Origin: Ornithinimicrobium laminariae
Lineage (GTDB): Bacteria > Actinomycetota > Actinomycetes > Actinomycetales > Dermatophilaceae
Assembly (NCBI RefSeq): GCF_019457945.1
Contig: NZ_JAHZSU010000004.1
Location: 1 to 64,000, forward strand
DNA: 64,000 nt
Direction: 5' to 3'
Made by a program: the position numbers and the translations under genes. The notes below the pieces were generated by a model, which saw only the letters and a list, made by a program, of their open reading frames with translations, did no database searches and was not told the origin of the DNA. Shown piece by piece: positions 17,706-26,893 of this stretch; within the stretch, counting starts at the first letter, position 1; every line of letters starts with the position of its first letter.

Positions 17706-19584
17706 CCGACCTCGGAGAATCACGCGGCGTCACCATCGCCACCAGACTGATGCCCGTTTGCGGGACCTTCGTCTCTTCGGTGATGACTGACGTGACGCCG
17801 TCCTGGTGGATGAACAGACCGATGGCATCTGGCTGCATCTCACGGAAGTCATCCAGGGTGAACTTGTCCGTCAGTTTCGTGCTGCGGATGCGCATGCCAG
17901 CGCGAGAGTGCCGATTCATGTCCTCAAAAGACTGCGGCGGATCAAACGGCACCCGAGCGCTGAACCGCAGGGCGGTGGCCTTGCGGTCGGCGCCCTTCTT
18001 GGTCTGTTGGTCGGCATCGCTGCGCCGCAATTGATAGACGTTGCTGCTGCTCAGCGTCGAGGCGAATTCCCTGGCTGCAGTGCCGTTAGCGTCATCATCC
18101 GAGGTTGCTGAGATGAAGGACCCGATGCCGGCTAGGTCCATCTCTTCCATGGCGTATTCGGACAAGATATGGGTGCGCTCAGCCCGAATGTTCTCCATCC
18201 GGGCCTTGCGCAGATTGCCTGCGTCTTGGGTGATGATCAAGGTCGGCACCTTAAGATCGCGCAGCACTGCTGCTGACTCACGCACCCATTGCTCTGCTCC
18301 CGCGAACATCACGCCATACGGCGTCGTCGTCGCCAAGCCCAGCCGCTCAGCCAACCGGCCAATGCCCAAACCGTAGATAGCGACCGTGGCCACAATCGTG
18401 ACGAAGACCAACGGGACCAACTCTTCGGCCCCTTGAGCCAAACCTGCCAAACGCGAAGCTTCCAGCAGCAAGGCATCGGCCTCTGCCCCCGAAGCCTCCA
18501 GCGCAGCCTGCGACGCTTCATCAGCGGCGTGATCCAGCTCCAGGGCAAAGATGCTGGTCACTGCGGCGGCAACGATCCCTCGCGGTGCCATGCACGCGAG
18601 CAAGACTCGCTCTTCACGGGTCGCACCTGTGCCCAAAAGGCCAAGAGAAACACTGCCTGGTCGGACAATCAGGATCAGCGCCGCGACGAAAATCGCGGCC
18701 TGGGGCGCGATCGAAATGAGCGCATCGGGCGTGACGCGTCCAGCCAACATCACGAAGAGCGCGCCAACGAAGAGGACCTGCAGGTGCTCCTTGAACTCCT
18801 GCACGTGTTCGAGGTGCAGACCTGGACGATTGCCCAGGTAAATACCCAAGACGGTGACCGTCAACAGGCCACTTTCTGGTTGCAGCACGTTGGACAATTC
18901 GAGCGCGCCGATAGCTGTCGCGAGGAAGACGACGCCTTCGAGGAAGTCGGGGATCAGGTGGCGGCGCATCAAAAACTCAAGGCCAGCGCCCAAGACTAGT
19001 GTCAGCACTGCGGCGATCCCGACTGATTTGCCGAGGGCCTCGAGCGCTGTGGCGATGGCACCATCGGGCCCACCCACCAAGACTGCCTGATAGACGAGCA
19101 CCGCCAAGATGGCACCGATCGGGTCAACGACGATGCCCTCCCACCGCAGCATGTTGCTGACTCGCCGGGTCGGCCGCAGTTGTCGCAAGATCGGGTTGAT
19201 CACCGTGGGGCCAGTGACGACCAGAATGGCTCCAACCAGCAGAGCTAGGCGCCACTCCACGCCCACTGCCCAGGCAGCAAGGGTGATCAGCGGCCACGCG
19301 ATCAGCATGGTGACAGAGCACAGCCTGCGCACCGGCTTGCCGACCTCTCGCAGATCACGAAACTTCAGCGACAGCGAGCCCTCAAAGAGAATGATGCCGA
19401 CGGCCAGGCTGACCAACGCAAAGAGCAAATCGCGGCCGAGCACTTCTTCGGGCGCCACACCTTGCCCCAGGCCAAAACCGACGATCAGCAAGATCAAAAT
19501 CGATGGGACTTTGACCTTCCACGCAAACCACTGCGAGGCCACCGCCACAACAATGACCAACGCGAGATATTCAGCTGGTCCCAC
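17674..19584 (-). CDS. CPA family cation:proton antiporter with RCK/TrkA-like domain
   Basis: A 636-residue protein. Residues about 5-390 hold roughly twelve membrane helices of the Na+/H+ exchanger fold. A nucleotide-binding, TrkA_N-like segment (MFAGAEQWVRESAAVLRDL, then TLIITQDAGNLRKA) follows, with a C-terminal regulatory region of about 100 residues. It exchanges Na+ or K+ for H+ across the plasma membrane. I prefer GTG at 19584 because GAGAGGA lies eight bases upstream; ATG at 19611 is an alternative. The start overlaps the end of the photolyase gene, so the two are probably co-translated. Confidence 0.82.
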   Translation of the reverse strand: MGPAEYLALVIVVAVASQWFAWKVKVPSILILLIVGFGLGQGVAPEEVLGRDLLFALVSLAVGIILFEGSLSLKFRDLREVGKPVRRLCSVTMLIAWPLITLAAWAVGVEWRLALLVGAILVVTGPTVINPILRQLRPTRRVSNMLRWEGIVVDPIGAILAVLVYQAVLVGGPDGAIATALEALGKSVGIAAVLTLVLGAGLEFLMRRHLIPDFLEGVVFLATAIGALELSNVLQPESGLLTVTVLGIYLGNRPGLHLEHVQEFKEHLQVLFVGALFVMLAGRVTPDALISIAPQAAIFVAALILIVRPGSVSLGLLGTGATREERVLLACMAPRGIVAAAVTSIFALELDHAADEASQAALEASGAEADALLLEASRLAGLAQGAEELVPLVFVTIVATVAIYGLGIGRLAERLGLATTTPYGVMFAGAEQWVRESAAVLRDLKVPTLIITQDAGNLRKARMENIRAERTHILSEYAMEEMDLAGIGSFISATSDDDANGTAAREFASTLSSSNVYQLRRSDADQQTKKGADRKATALRFSARVPFDPPQSFEDMNRHSRAGMRIRSTKLTDKFTLDDFREMQPDAIGLFIHQDGVTSVITEETKVPQTGISLVAMVTPRDSPRSVKKRRDESAE

Positions 19585-20953
19585 CGGATTGTTCCTCTCG
19601 TGCCTGCTCATAGCGCGAGAGCGCCTCGGACCGCGCTGCCGAATGCTCAACAATCGGGTCGGGATAGCCGTGCGCCTGGCCGTCCAGCGCCTTCCACGGC
19701 TCGTGCACTGATTTGCCGTCGAGGTGCCTCAACTCGGGCACATACCGCCGGATGTAGTCACCGTTTGGGTCGAAGCGCTTGCCTTGGGTGATCGGGTTAA
19801 AGACGCGGAAGTAAGGCGCGGCGTCGGTGCCAGTGCCTGCCACCCATTGCCAGCCGTGGTTATTGGAGGCGATGTCACCGTCTATGAGGTGCTCCATGAA
19901 GTGCCGTGCGCCAACGGGCCACCAAACGTGCAGGTGCTTCACCAAAAAACTTGCCGTCACCATGCGCACGCGGTTGTGCATCCAACCGTCGGCGAGCAAC
20001 TGACGCATACCCGCATCGACAAACGGGTAGCCGGTCTTGCCCGCACGCCAGGCGTCCACCAAGTCGGCCGTGTCTGGGTCGTCATCGGGGTGGTCGTAAG
20101 GCATAGCGGCCAAGCTCTGGCGGAGGTCGGTCCAAACCGACGAGGGGTTGTGCCAGAGGACATCTGCGTAGAACTCGCGCCAGGCCAACTCGCTCACGAA
20201 GGTGAAGATTCCGTCGCCTTCGCGGCCTCCAAGGTCGGCAAGAAGCGTGCGGGGGTGGATCGTGCCGTACTTCAACTGAGCAGAAAGGCGGGACGTGCCA
20301 TCCGTGCTGGGCAGATCTCGCTGATCCTTGTAGTCGGCGACCGCCTCACCAGAAAACTCTTCCCAGCGATCATGCGCCGCGGCCTCGCTGACCTCATCGA
20401 CACCCATGCCTTCAGGCAGGTCAGGAGCGTCAGGGAGCTGTTCGGAATCGACGCCACGGCGCCAGGTCAGGTCAGCCGGAACCTCGGCAGGGCGTGGCCA
20501 GCCGTGCGCTCGCCACGCCTTGGAGAACGGTGTGAAGACTTTGTATGGGTCACCACTGCCATTGAAAATCGTCCCCGGCCCGATCGCGTACGGGCTTCCG
20601 GTGGCGATCAGCGGAGTCTCCCCCAGTGCGTCTCGCACCCGCTCGTCACGGCGGCGACCAAAGGGCGTCGTTTCCAAGGTGATGTGCACGCTGTTAGCGC
20701 CCACCTCAGCAACCAACTTCGGAATCACCTCTTCGGGTTTGCCCGTGCGCAAGACGAGTGCGCCGTCATACGAGTCGTTTAGTGCTCGCAGGGCGCCGAA
20801 AAGCACATGAGTACGCACCGAGGAGTCACCTAGTAGCGCTGGGTCAAGGACGAAGACCGGCAGTATGTCGCTGCCCGCTTCGTGAGCAGCCCCGAGCGCA
20901 GGCAGGTCGTGAAGTCGCAGGTCACGCCGTAACCACAGAATCACCGTGGACAT
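19571..20953 (-). CDS. phr: deoxyribodipyrimidine photolyase
   Basis: A 460-residue flavoprotein that repairs UV-induced cyclobutane pyrimidine dimers using light. The N-terminal antenna domain starts with VILWLRRDLRLHDLPAL. The C-terminal FAD domain shows TSRLSAQLKYG, WREFYADVLWH, AGKTGYPFVDAGMRQL and WQWVAGTGTDAAPYFR, all typical of class I photolyases, including tryptophans of the electron-transfer chain. Length is normal. It starts six bases after a PCD-VOC fusion gene and overlaps the antiporter gene downstream. Co-transcription with a pterin-related enzyme is suggestive, since many photolyases use a folate antenna, but this is inference. Confidence 0.93.
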   Translation of the reverse strand: MSTVILWLRRDLRLHDLPALGAAHEAGSDILPVFVLDPALLGDSSVRTHVLFGALRALNDSYDGALVLRTGKPEEVIPKLVAEVGANSVHITLETTPFGRRRDERVRDALGETPLIATGSPYAIGPGTIFNGSGDPYKVFTPFSKAWRAHGWPRPAEVPADLTWRRGVDSEQLPDAPDLPEGMGVDEVSEAAAHDRWEEFSGEAVADYKDQRDLPSTDGTSRLSAQLKYGTIHPRTLLADLGGREGDGIFTFVSELAWREFYADVLWHNPSSVWTDLRQSLAAMPYDHPDDDPDTADLVDAWRAGKTGYPFVDAGMRQLLADGWMHNRVRMVTASFLVKHLHVWWPVGARHFMEHLIDGDIASNNHGWQWVAGTGTDAAPYFRVFNPITQGKRFDPNGDYIRRYVPELRHLDGKSVHEPWKALDGQAHGYPDPIVEHSAARSEALSRYEQAREEQSGGTS

Positions 20954-20959
20954 TGGCGA

Positions 20960-21610
20960 CTAGCGCTCCAACATCGTGCAAATGCAGGCGCGGTTGCCCT
21001 CGGGGTCAGCCAAAACCACGAAAGCGGGCGCTTGCGACTTCTCGACTATGGTGCCGCCAGCCGCGAGCACCGCCTTGATGCGGGCATCGCGAGCGTCGTG
21101 CGGGACCCAAACATCGAGGTGGAAGCGCTGACGCGGGGTTTCGTGCGTCTCAGTGTCTTGGAACCAGAGCAACGGCACCTGATCGTTGACATCATTGACG
21201 TCGTAGTCGTTGAGCGCTTCTGCAGAGCCCGACAGCAACGCAGCCCAGAAGGGCCCGATGGTCGCGCGGTCGGCCGAATCCAACGCCAGCTCAACGACCG
21301 TGAGCGCCGACGAGTCAGACAGGATGCCCATCTCGTGAGCGATCTGGCTGATTCGGCGTGCCATGTCGATGTCGTGCTGGGTGATCGAGTTGCCGAAGTC
21401 ATGCGAGATGAGTTTGAAGTCGACGTGGCCGTAGGTGAGGTTCACATCAGGGTGGTGGAATGCCTCTTCGGCGGCCATCCCCACTGCGTTGACGAACTCC
21501 ATGCCAGCGATAAAAGTGCCGGTGTTAAAGCGCGCGTGCAGCGCTTCTGGCAACTTACGCCAGTCCTTGAGGTTGGCATCCAGGATCTGTTGCGTCGTTA
21601 GTGCGTCCAC
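20960..21610 (-). CDS. 4a-hydroxytetrahydrobiopterin dehydratase-like domain fused to a VOC domain
   Basis: Of 216 residues, about 1-95 match pterin-4a-carbinolamine dehydratase (PCD), with EAFHHPDVNLTYGHVDFKL carrying the histidine pair and SITQHDIDMARRI ending the fold. Residues about 103-216 are a vicinal-oxygen-chelate (glyoxalase-like) domain with FHLDVWVP and DPEGNRACIC. This fusion recurs in actinobacteria and has no assigned physiological reaction that I know of. The start is GTG. It is first in a likely operon with photolyase and antiporter. The VOC half may bind a metal or a small ligand. Confidence 0.83.
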   Translation of the reverse strand: MDALTTQQILDANLKDWRKLPEALHARFNTGTFIAGMEFVNAVGMAAEEAFHHPDVNLTYGHVDFKLISHDFGNSITQHDIDMARRISQIAHEMGILSDSSALTVVELALDSADRATIGPFWAALLSGSAEALNDYDVNDVNDQVPLLWFQDTETHETPRQRFHLDVWVPHDARDARIKAVLAAGGTIVEKSQAPAFVVLADPEGNRACICTMLER

Positions 21611-21682
21611 GAGAACACTCTGACACGAACCCCTGACACAGACGAGGCCAGCCGGTCACTTTTCCATCGCCGTGCAGCGGCC

Positions 21683-22024
21683 TCACAGGTCAACGTCGTC
21701 AAAGCCGCAAGCAAAGTCCAGCGCTTGTCCGACCCAAAAACCCAGGGCCTCATCGTTCTTCACCACGTCCAGGTCGATGGCGAGCCAACCTTCGCTCATC
21801 GTGCGTTTTCCCATCCGCGCGCGGTCAACGCCTTCACGCTTCAGCAGTTCGTGAGTCCGCTCTCTTGGACAACTCACTAGCAAATTGCCGTAGGTGCTGG
21901 CGGTGACAACGAGGTGGCCAAACACCAGGAAGGAGACACCGCCAAACATGGCTTTCTCCGTCACGTCTGGAACTTCGCTCAGGGCAATGCGCAATCGATC
22001 CGCCAATTCAACGTCGTACACCAT
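21683..22024 (-). CDS. TfoX/Sxy N-terminal domain protein
   Basis: A 113-residue protein matching the TfoX_N domain. EKAMFGGVSFLVFGHLVVTA is the signature segment, and the helix from GFWVGQALDFACG ends it. Proteobacterial TfoX/Sxy regulates competence, but stand-alone TfoX_N proteins in actinobacteria have no known role. I chose the ATG at 22024 over the TTG one codon upstream. The ribosome site is weak. It stands alone, downstream of nothing on its strand. Confidence 0.8.
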   Translation of the reverse strand: MVYDVELADRLRIALSEVPDVTEKAMFGGVSFLVFGHLVVTASTYGNLLVSCPRERTHELLKREGVDRARMGKRTMSEGWLAIDLDVVKNDEALGFWVGQALDFACGFDDVDL

Positions 22025-22137
22025 CAAGTGATGATAGCGACTAAGAGGTCAGACGTGCCTGGACCAGGCACTGTCAGTGCACAGAGACATGATCAAACCC
22101 ATTGGCACTAAACCTTCTGCAGAAAGTAGGCCAACTC

Positions 22138-22575
22138 ATGAACCTCAGCCCGCAGCGCATCACTCTCGTCACCTTGGGCGTGAAAGACCTCGCGAGTTCC
22201 ATGACGTTTTATGCTCAGCTGGGTTGGAAGCCCGTTGATGTGACCCCCGGGGTCGCTTTTTATCAAGCCAACGGTTTGGGTCTTGGGCTTTTCGGGCGCG
22301 ACAACTTAGCTAGCGACCAGGGGCGTCCCAGTGCGGATTTGGGTACGGGAGCCTCGACATTGGCGCAAAACTTCTCGACTCAAGAAGAGGTCAATGCGGC
22401 TTTCCAGATTGCCCTCGATGCTGGCGCCCGTGTCCTTAAATCGCCCGAGGCCGTGTTTTGGGGTGGCTACTCCGGCTATTGGGCAGACCCTGACGGACAC
22501 GTCTGGGAGTACGCTATGAACCCATTCTGGACACTTAATGACGACGGTAGTTTGACTCTGCCGCACCCAAGCTAA
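22138..22575 (+). CDS. VOC (glyoxalase/bleomycin-resistance-like) protein
   Basis: A 145-residue vicinal-oxygen-chelate protein made of two beta-alpha-beta-beta-beta units. The first begins ITLVTLGVKDLASSMTFYAQ. The second ends YWADPDGHVWEYAMNP, with a metal-ligand-type glutamate in HVWEYA. Members include glyoxalases, dioxygenases and antibiotic-binding proteins; the class of this one cannot be decided. ATG 22138 is preferred because homology starts there and AGAAAGTAGG lies upstream. Confidence 0.83.
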   Translation: MNLSPQRITLVTLGVKDLASSMTFYAQLGWKPVDVTPGVAFYQANGLGLGLFGRDNLASDQGRPSADLGTGASTLAQNFSTQEEVNAAFQIALDAGARVLKSPEAVFWGGYSGYWADPDGHVWEYAMNPFWTLNDDGSLTLPHPS

Positions 22576-22676
22576 ACCTGCCGCAGGCGAAGCGGGTCAA
22601 GAAAACGTGCTTGGCGTTTGGATGTGGCATGGAATACCTGCCCCCGCGTAGGTACGTTTACTCAGAACCACCCCGT

Positions 22677-22708
22677 GGTCGATAGCGACCCCGCCTGACG
22701 TTTGTCAG
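22677..22708 (+). promoter_or_regulatory. inverted repeats and putative promoter upstream of dps
   Basis: GGTCG-ATAG-CGACC at 22677-22690 and CTGAC-GTTT-GTCAG at 22695-22708 are perfect inverted repeats 54-85 bases before the Dps start. TTGTCA at 22702-22707, 17 bases before CATTAG (22725), could be a weak -35/-10 pair that the second repeat overlaps. This would suit control by a stress or metal repressor. The regulator is not identifiable. Confidence 0.4.
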
Positions 22709-22761
22709 AGCGACACGGTAGCGTCATTAGCAGCAAGAACGAGTCACGAAAGAGGAGAAAT

Positions 22762-23304
22762 ATGAGCTCTACCTACACCGTACCCGGCCTCTCTGACGAG
22801 CAGAGCAAGACTATGGTTACTGCCTTGCAAGACCGGCTGTCTGCCTACAACGACTTGCACCTGACTTTGAAGCACATCCACTGGAACGTGGTTGGACCCA
22901 ACTTCATCAGCGTCCACGAGATGATCGACCCACAGGTCGAGTTGGTTCGCGGGTATGCCGACGAGGTCGCTGAGCGGATCGCGACCATGGGCGGAGCGCC
23001 AAACGGCACCCCCGGCGCAATCCTCAAGGACCGCACCTGGGACGACTACTCTTTGGGCCGGGACTTAGTTCCTGCTCACTTGGCCGCCATGGACCTGGTC
23101 TACGTCGGTGTCATCGAATCCAACCGCAAGGCCATCACCACGGCTGGCGACATCGACCCGGTGACCGAAGACATGCTGATCGGCCACACCGCCGAGTTGG
23201 AAAAGTTCCAGTGGTTCGTGCGTGCACACCTGGAGAACGTGACCGGCCAGCTCTCCAGTGCGGAAGCTTCCACGGAAGAAGAGGCTGCTGAGGCCACCCG
23301 CTGA
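22762..23304 (+). CDS. dps: Dps family DNA-protecting ferritin-like protein
   Basis: A 180-residue mini-ferritin. The intersubunit ferroxidase motif is complete: KHIHWNVVGPNF gives the first histidine, and HEMIDPQVELVRGYADEVAE gives the second histidine, aspartate and glutamate. Twelve such subunits form a shell that oxidises Fe2+ with H2O2 and shields DNA. The ATG at 22762 is chosen for AGAGGAGA just upstream; the open frame extends 20 codons further without homology. The acidic, Ala/Glu-rich tail is typical of actinobacterial Dps. The downstream protease gene overlaps its end. Confidence 0.92.
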   Translation: MSSTYTVPGLSDEQSKTMVTALQDRLSAYNDLHLTLKHIHWNVVGPNFISVHEMIDPQVELVRGYADEVAERIATMGGAPNGTPGAILKDRTWDDYSLGRDLVPAHLAAMDLVYVGVIESNRKAITTAGDIDPVTEDMLIGHTAELEKFQWFVRAHLENVTGQLSSAEASTEEEAAEATR

Positions 23305-24010
23305 GCTTGCGAAATTTCTGCAAGCAGCCCTGATAGATCCCGTACCTCGGGATCACTCCCAGAGCGATGCAGACTTTCGTAAGCGCCGTATCGTCGCGGC
23401 CATCACCCTGGTGGTCGGGTCCATTCTTCTTGCCTTTGGGTTGACCCGACCGCCGGGCGCGACCAGTTTTTATGTCGTCACTGTTTTGCTGGCCGCTGTG
23501 TGGACCGTGGGTGCGTTCGCCTCCGGGCCATTGCACCTGGGGTGGGCACACACTAGAGCGGGCGGGCGACATGCCCGCCCGCTACTGCAGCCATTCTTGT
23601 TGGGTCTGCTGATCGTCGGGGTCTTCTGCGCTGGCGCAGTGCTGGTGGCTCAAGTCCCATTCTTGCGGGATCTCGTTAACAACGTGCTCGACTATGCCCG
23701 CTTTGCCTCACTGCCCGTCGTCGCCGTCATCACATTGATGAACGGAATTGCCGAGGAGTTGTTTTTTCGGGGGGGCCTATTTGCTGCCATCGGGCGACGC
23801 CATGCGGTGACCATCTCCACCGTCCTCTATGGGATTGCGACGTTGGGCACGGGCAACCTCATGCTGGTCTTTGCCGCAATCGTTCTCGGTTTCATCACTG
23901 GCCTACAGCGCAATGTGACGGGTGGCATCCTCGCCCCAATCATCACGCACCTAACCTGGTCAATGTCGCTACTTTTCGTCCTTCCGCCGCTCCTCACCGC
24001 ACTGGCTTAG
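23258..24010 (+). CDS. CPBP family intramembrane glutamic endopeptidase
   Basis: A 250-residue membrane protein of the CAAX-protease/bacteriocin-processing (CPBP, Abi) family. The catalytic motif AEELFFRGGLFAAIGRR provides the two glutamates and the arginine, and the distal histidine lies in ITHLTWSMSLL. About seven membrane helices are visible. The GTG start lies within the end of dps (47-base overlap); conserved sequence (LIDPVPRDHSQSDADFRKRR) begins shortly after the dps stop, so a start near here is needed. The substrate is unknown. Confidence 0.8.
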   Translation: MRKLPRKKRLLRPPAELAKFLQAALIDPVPRDHSQSDADFRKRRIVAAITLVVGSILLAFGLTRPPGATSFYVVTVLLAAVWTVGAFASGPLHLGWAHTRAGGRHARPLLQPFLLGLLIVGVFCAGAVLVAQVPFLRDLVNNVLDYARFASLPVVAVITLMNGIAEELFFRGGLFAAIGRRHAVTISTVLYGIATLGTGNLMLVFAAIVLGFITGLQRNVTGGILAPIITHLTWSMSLLFVLPPLLTALA

Positions 24011-24067
24011 CGGCACCGAGGCTTAGCCCACAATGCTCCACACACTGTTGAAAAATTAGGAGATTTC

Positions 24068-25540
24068 ATGTCGGCAAAACGTGCACTCGTGACCGGAGCC
24101 ACCGGCTACATAGGCTCTCGTCTGGTCCCAGCGCTGCTGCGCGAAGGGTGGACCGTTCGCGTGCTCACTCGCGACGCCGACAAGATCAAGCCCCGTGAGT
24201 GGGCCGATCAAGTCGAGGTAGCCGAAGGCAGCGCGACTGATGCTCAAGAATTGGCAGATGCCCTGGCGGGGGTGGACACCGCTTATTACCTCATCCACTC
24301 AATGGATGGTGGCGGTGACTTTGTCTCTCGCGACCGCGCACTGGCCCAAGGTTTTGCGCAGAGCGCTGATCGGGCCGGAGTGCAGCGCATCGTTTATCTC
24401 AGTGGCCTCTATCCCGAGGGCGAAGAGCTCTCGACCCACTTAGGCTCGCGCAAAGAAGTCGAAGACATCCTGCTCGATTCCCCCGTGCCAACAGCCGTGC
24501 TGCGCGCCGCTGTTATCGTGGGCGCTGGTTCGGCCTCGTTCGAGATGTTGCGTCACCTTACAGAGCGCCTGCCCGTCATGATTGCGCCGCGCTGGCTATC
24601 CACCAACATCCAACCCATCGCGATCGATGACATCATTCGCTACCTGGTGGGTGCAGGCGATCTGCCGCCCGAGGTCAACCGCGGCTTCGACGTCGGCGCT
24701 AATGAGGTGTTGACCTACCACCAGATGATCCTTCGGTATGCGTCGCGCTCGAACCTCGTCAAGCGCCGGGTCCGCACGGTGCCAGTGATGACGCCTGGAC
24801 TGGCTAGCCACTGGGTGGGGCTTGTAACTCCTGTCCCCTCGAGCATCGCTAAGCCGCTCGTCGGCTCGCTGATCCACGAGGTGATCTGCAAAGAGCACGA
24901 TATTGCCGAGTACATCCCCGACCCAGACGGTGGGTTCGTGGGCTTTGACGCAGCCGTCGACGCGGCCCAAGAGGGCCCACAAGCCAAGCCGCTGCGCCCC
25001 GAAGTTGATCCCGACCACCCTGGTCGGATTAGCGCCGCTGACCCAGAGTGGGCCGGCGCGACCGTCTTCACCGACCGGCACAGCAAAACGGTCGATGCCA
25101 GTGTCGATCAGATCTGGGCGGAAATCGAAAAGTTGGGCGGAGAAGAAGGTTGGCACGTCCCCGACATCTTGTGGGAAGGGCGCGGATTGCTCGACCGTGC
25201 CGTCGGCGGTCGTGGACACACCAAGCAGCGCACTCCTGGCCCACTAGCCGTTGGCTCACAGATTGACTCTTGGACTGTTGAGTCAGTCAAGGCCACCGGC
25301 TCCAACCGCGAACTAGCGCTGCGCTCCAGGATGAAACTGCCCGGTGAGGCGCTGATGATCCTCAACGTCAGCGACAGTGGGAGTGGATCGCCGACCTTGA
25401 CTCAGACCGCCCGGTTTATCCCGTCGGGCCTTGGTGGTTTGGGCTACTGGGGAGCACTATGGCCAGCGCACACGGCCGTTTTCTTAGCCATGCACCGTGG
25501 CCTGGCTAAAACGGCAGCAGAGTCCGCCGCAGTCTCTTAG
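24068..25540 (+). CDS. SDR-family NAD(P)-binding protein with C-terminal DUF2867 domain
   Basis: A 490-residue protein. Residues 1-270 are an atypical/extended short-chain dehydrogenase of the NmrA-like group, with the nucleotide loop VTGATGYIGSRLVPALL and the segment YYLIHSMDGGGDF. Residues about 325-485 are a DUF2867 domain, a START-like fold (FTDRHSKTVDASVDQIWAEI, with ALMILNVSDSGSGSPTLTQ later). The combination is common in actinobacteria; the reaction is unknown. TTAGGAGAT provides a good ribosome site. A strong terminator follows. Confidence 0.85.
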   Translation: MSAKRALVTGATGYIGSRLVPALLREGWTVRVLTRDADKIKPREWADQVEVAEGSATDAQELADALAGVDTAYYLIHSMDGGGDFVSRDRALAQGFAQSADRAGVQRIVYLSGLYPEGEELSTHLGSRKEVEDILLDSPVPTAVLRAAVIVGAGSASFEMLRHLTERLPVMIAPRWLSTNIQPIAIDDIIRYLVGAGDLPPEVNRGFDVGANEVLTYHQMILRYASRSNLVKRRVRTVPVMTPGLASHWVGLVTPVPSSIAKPLVGSLIHEVICKEHDIAEYIPDPDGGFVGFDAAVDAAQEGPQAKPLRPEVDPDHPGRISAADPEWAGATVFTDRHSKTVDASVDQIWAEIEKLGGEEGWHVPDILWEGRGLLDRAVGGRGHTKQRTPGPLAVGSQIDSWTVESVKATGSNRELALRSRMKLPGEALMILNVSDSGSGSPTLTQTARFIPSGLGGLGYWGALWPAHTAVFLAMHRGLAKTAAESAAVS

Positions 25541-25557
25541 GCAGACACGACGCGTAT

Positions 25558-25595
25558 CGGTCCGGGTCAGTGCATACAGGCACTGACCCGGACCG
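25558..25595. terminator. bidirectional terminator
   Basis: A perfect sixteen-pair stem, CGGTCCGGGTCAGTGC with its complement, encloses ATACAG. It lies between two convergent genes (SDR and FAD oxidoreductase). Confidence 0.88.
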
Positions 25596-25612
25596 AAGTT
25601 CTGTCACCGCTC

Positions 25613-26881
25613 TCAAGCGTGCGAGATGTGCTGCAGATATCCCTGGGCTGCCCGCTCGCCACTGACCATGGCGCCCTGGATGCTGGCGGTGTCCATGTGA
25701 TCGCCAGCCACGATCACCGAACGGCTGACTCGCATGGCCTGACGTGTCTGCAACGGCGCAGGTTGGCTGGGCAGCGCCTCGGGCACCTCGTGCCGATGGA
25801 TCAACTGCCACCCACGAGTGTCAACGCCAAATAACTCACCGGTGTGCTCGAGCACATGCTCGGTCGAGGCTGCGCGCCCGCGGTGCATCAGCGACGAGGC
25901 TTGCACCAAGTGCCGCCCCGGTGGCGCGTACGTGGGAGCAGCGGCCGAAATCACGGCGGCATTCTTGACCGGGCCAGCTTTAGGGCCACGACCATCCACC
26001 ACGAGCATCGGCGGCATATCCGGTGCCTCATCCATGGTGAACCAGTCAGCGACGACGCCCTTCATCTCAGGCGCTTTAACCCCCACCAGGCTCTGAGCCG
26101 CAGTTGCTCCGGTAGCCACCACGACGAGTCGCGCCGAAGCGGTGCGGCCATCAGCGGTGTGCACGATGGCGCGGCGGCGGCCCTGCTCGATTGAGGTCAC
26201 CTGCACTCCGGTGCTTACTGCGTCGCCCAATTCGTCAGCAATCTGCTGCGGCAAGGCCTGCATGCCCAAGCGCGGCAGCCCCGGTGAGCCAAAGACAAAC
26301 ATCCGCAGCAACAACCGCATGAAGTTCATTGACGTGGTGCCTTCGTCTTCGAGCACGACACCAGCTAAAAAGGCTTCCATCACCTCACGCAGCGGACCGG
26401 TCAGGCCGACTGCGTCCATCGACTCACCTCGTTGCGCATCGCGCGCGTTCTTGACCCACGAGGGCGGTGCCAGCGCCGGTCCGGCCCAGCGCGCCAGCGC
26501 GATGACATCGGCGGGAGCGAGCAGGCCGCTGCGCAGCAACTCACTTGCCAGCGCAGGCTCACGAATCGGGTCCACGAGCATGGCAAAGCGGTCTTCGCTG
26601 CGCACACCCACGCCCGAGCCAAACATCTGCATACCGAGGGCATCGATGTCGATGTGTTCCTTGATGGCTGGATAGGCCGGGTTCAAGACCTGGAAACCGC
26701 GGTCAAGACGGAAGCCATCAATAAGGTCAGTGCGGATGCGACCGCCAACCTGGTCACCGGCATCCCACACCGCCACGTTGACGCCCTCACGCTGCAGGGT
26801 GCGAGCGCATTGCAGGCCAGCAAGACCGGCCCCAATCACCAACACGTCGTATTCGATGGTCGCCGCGCTCACGTTCGTCAT
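25613..26881 (-). CDS. FAD-dependent amine-oxidase-like oxidoreductase
   Basis: A 422-residue flavoprotein of the phytoene desaturase/protoporphyrinogen oxidase/amine oxidase superfamily. The dinucleotide fold VLVIGAGLAGLQCARTLQ, the following VGGRIRTD and the C-terminal FAD motif SVIVAGDHMDTASIQGAM are all present. GGAGA lies eight bases before the ATG. The upstream MpaB-type oxygenase gene ends twelve bases away on the same strand, so the two are likely co-transcribed. The substrate is unknown; oxidation of an isoprenoid or lipid is plausible from family membership. Confidence 0.85.
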   Translation of the reverse strand: MTNVSAATIEYDVLVIGAGLAGLQCARTLQREGVNVAVWDAGDQVGGRIRTDLIDGFRLDRGFQVLNPAYPAIKEHIDIDALGMQMFGSGVGVRSEDRFAMLVDPIREPALASELLRSGLLAPADVIALARWAGPALAPPSWVKNARDAQRGESMDAVGLTGPLREVMEAFLAGVVLEDEGTTSMNFMRLLLRMFVFGSPGLPRLGMQALPQQIADELGDAVSTGVQVTSIEQGRRRAIVHTADGRTASARLVVVATGATAAQSLVGVKAPEMKGVVADWFTMDEAPDMPPMLVVDGRGPKAGPVKNAAVISAAAPTYAPPGRHLVQASSLMHRGRAASTEHVLEHTGELFGVDTRGWQLIHRHEVPEALPSQPAPLQTRQAMRVSRSVIVAGDHMDTASIQGAMVSGERAAQGYLQHISHA

Positions 26882-26893
26882 CTGGCCATTCTC

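Noticed and set aside
19724..20782. 352-codon plus-strand frame
   Set aside because: Antisense of photolyase, which has full family motifs.
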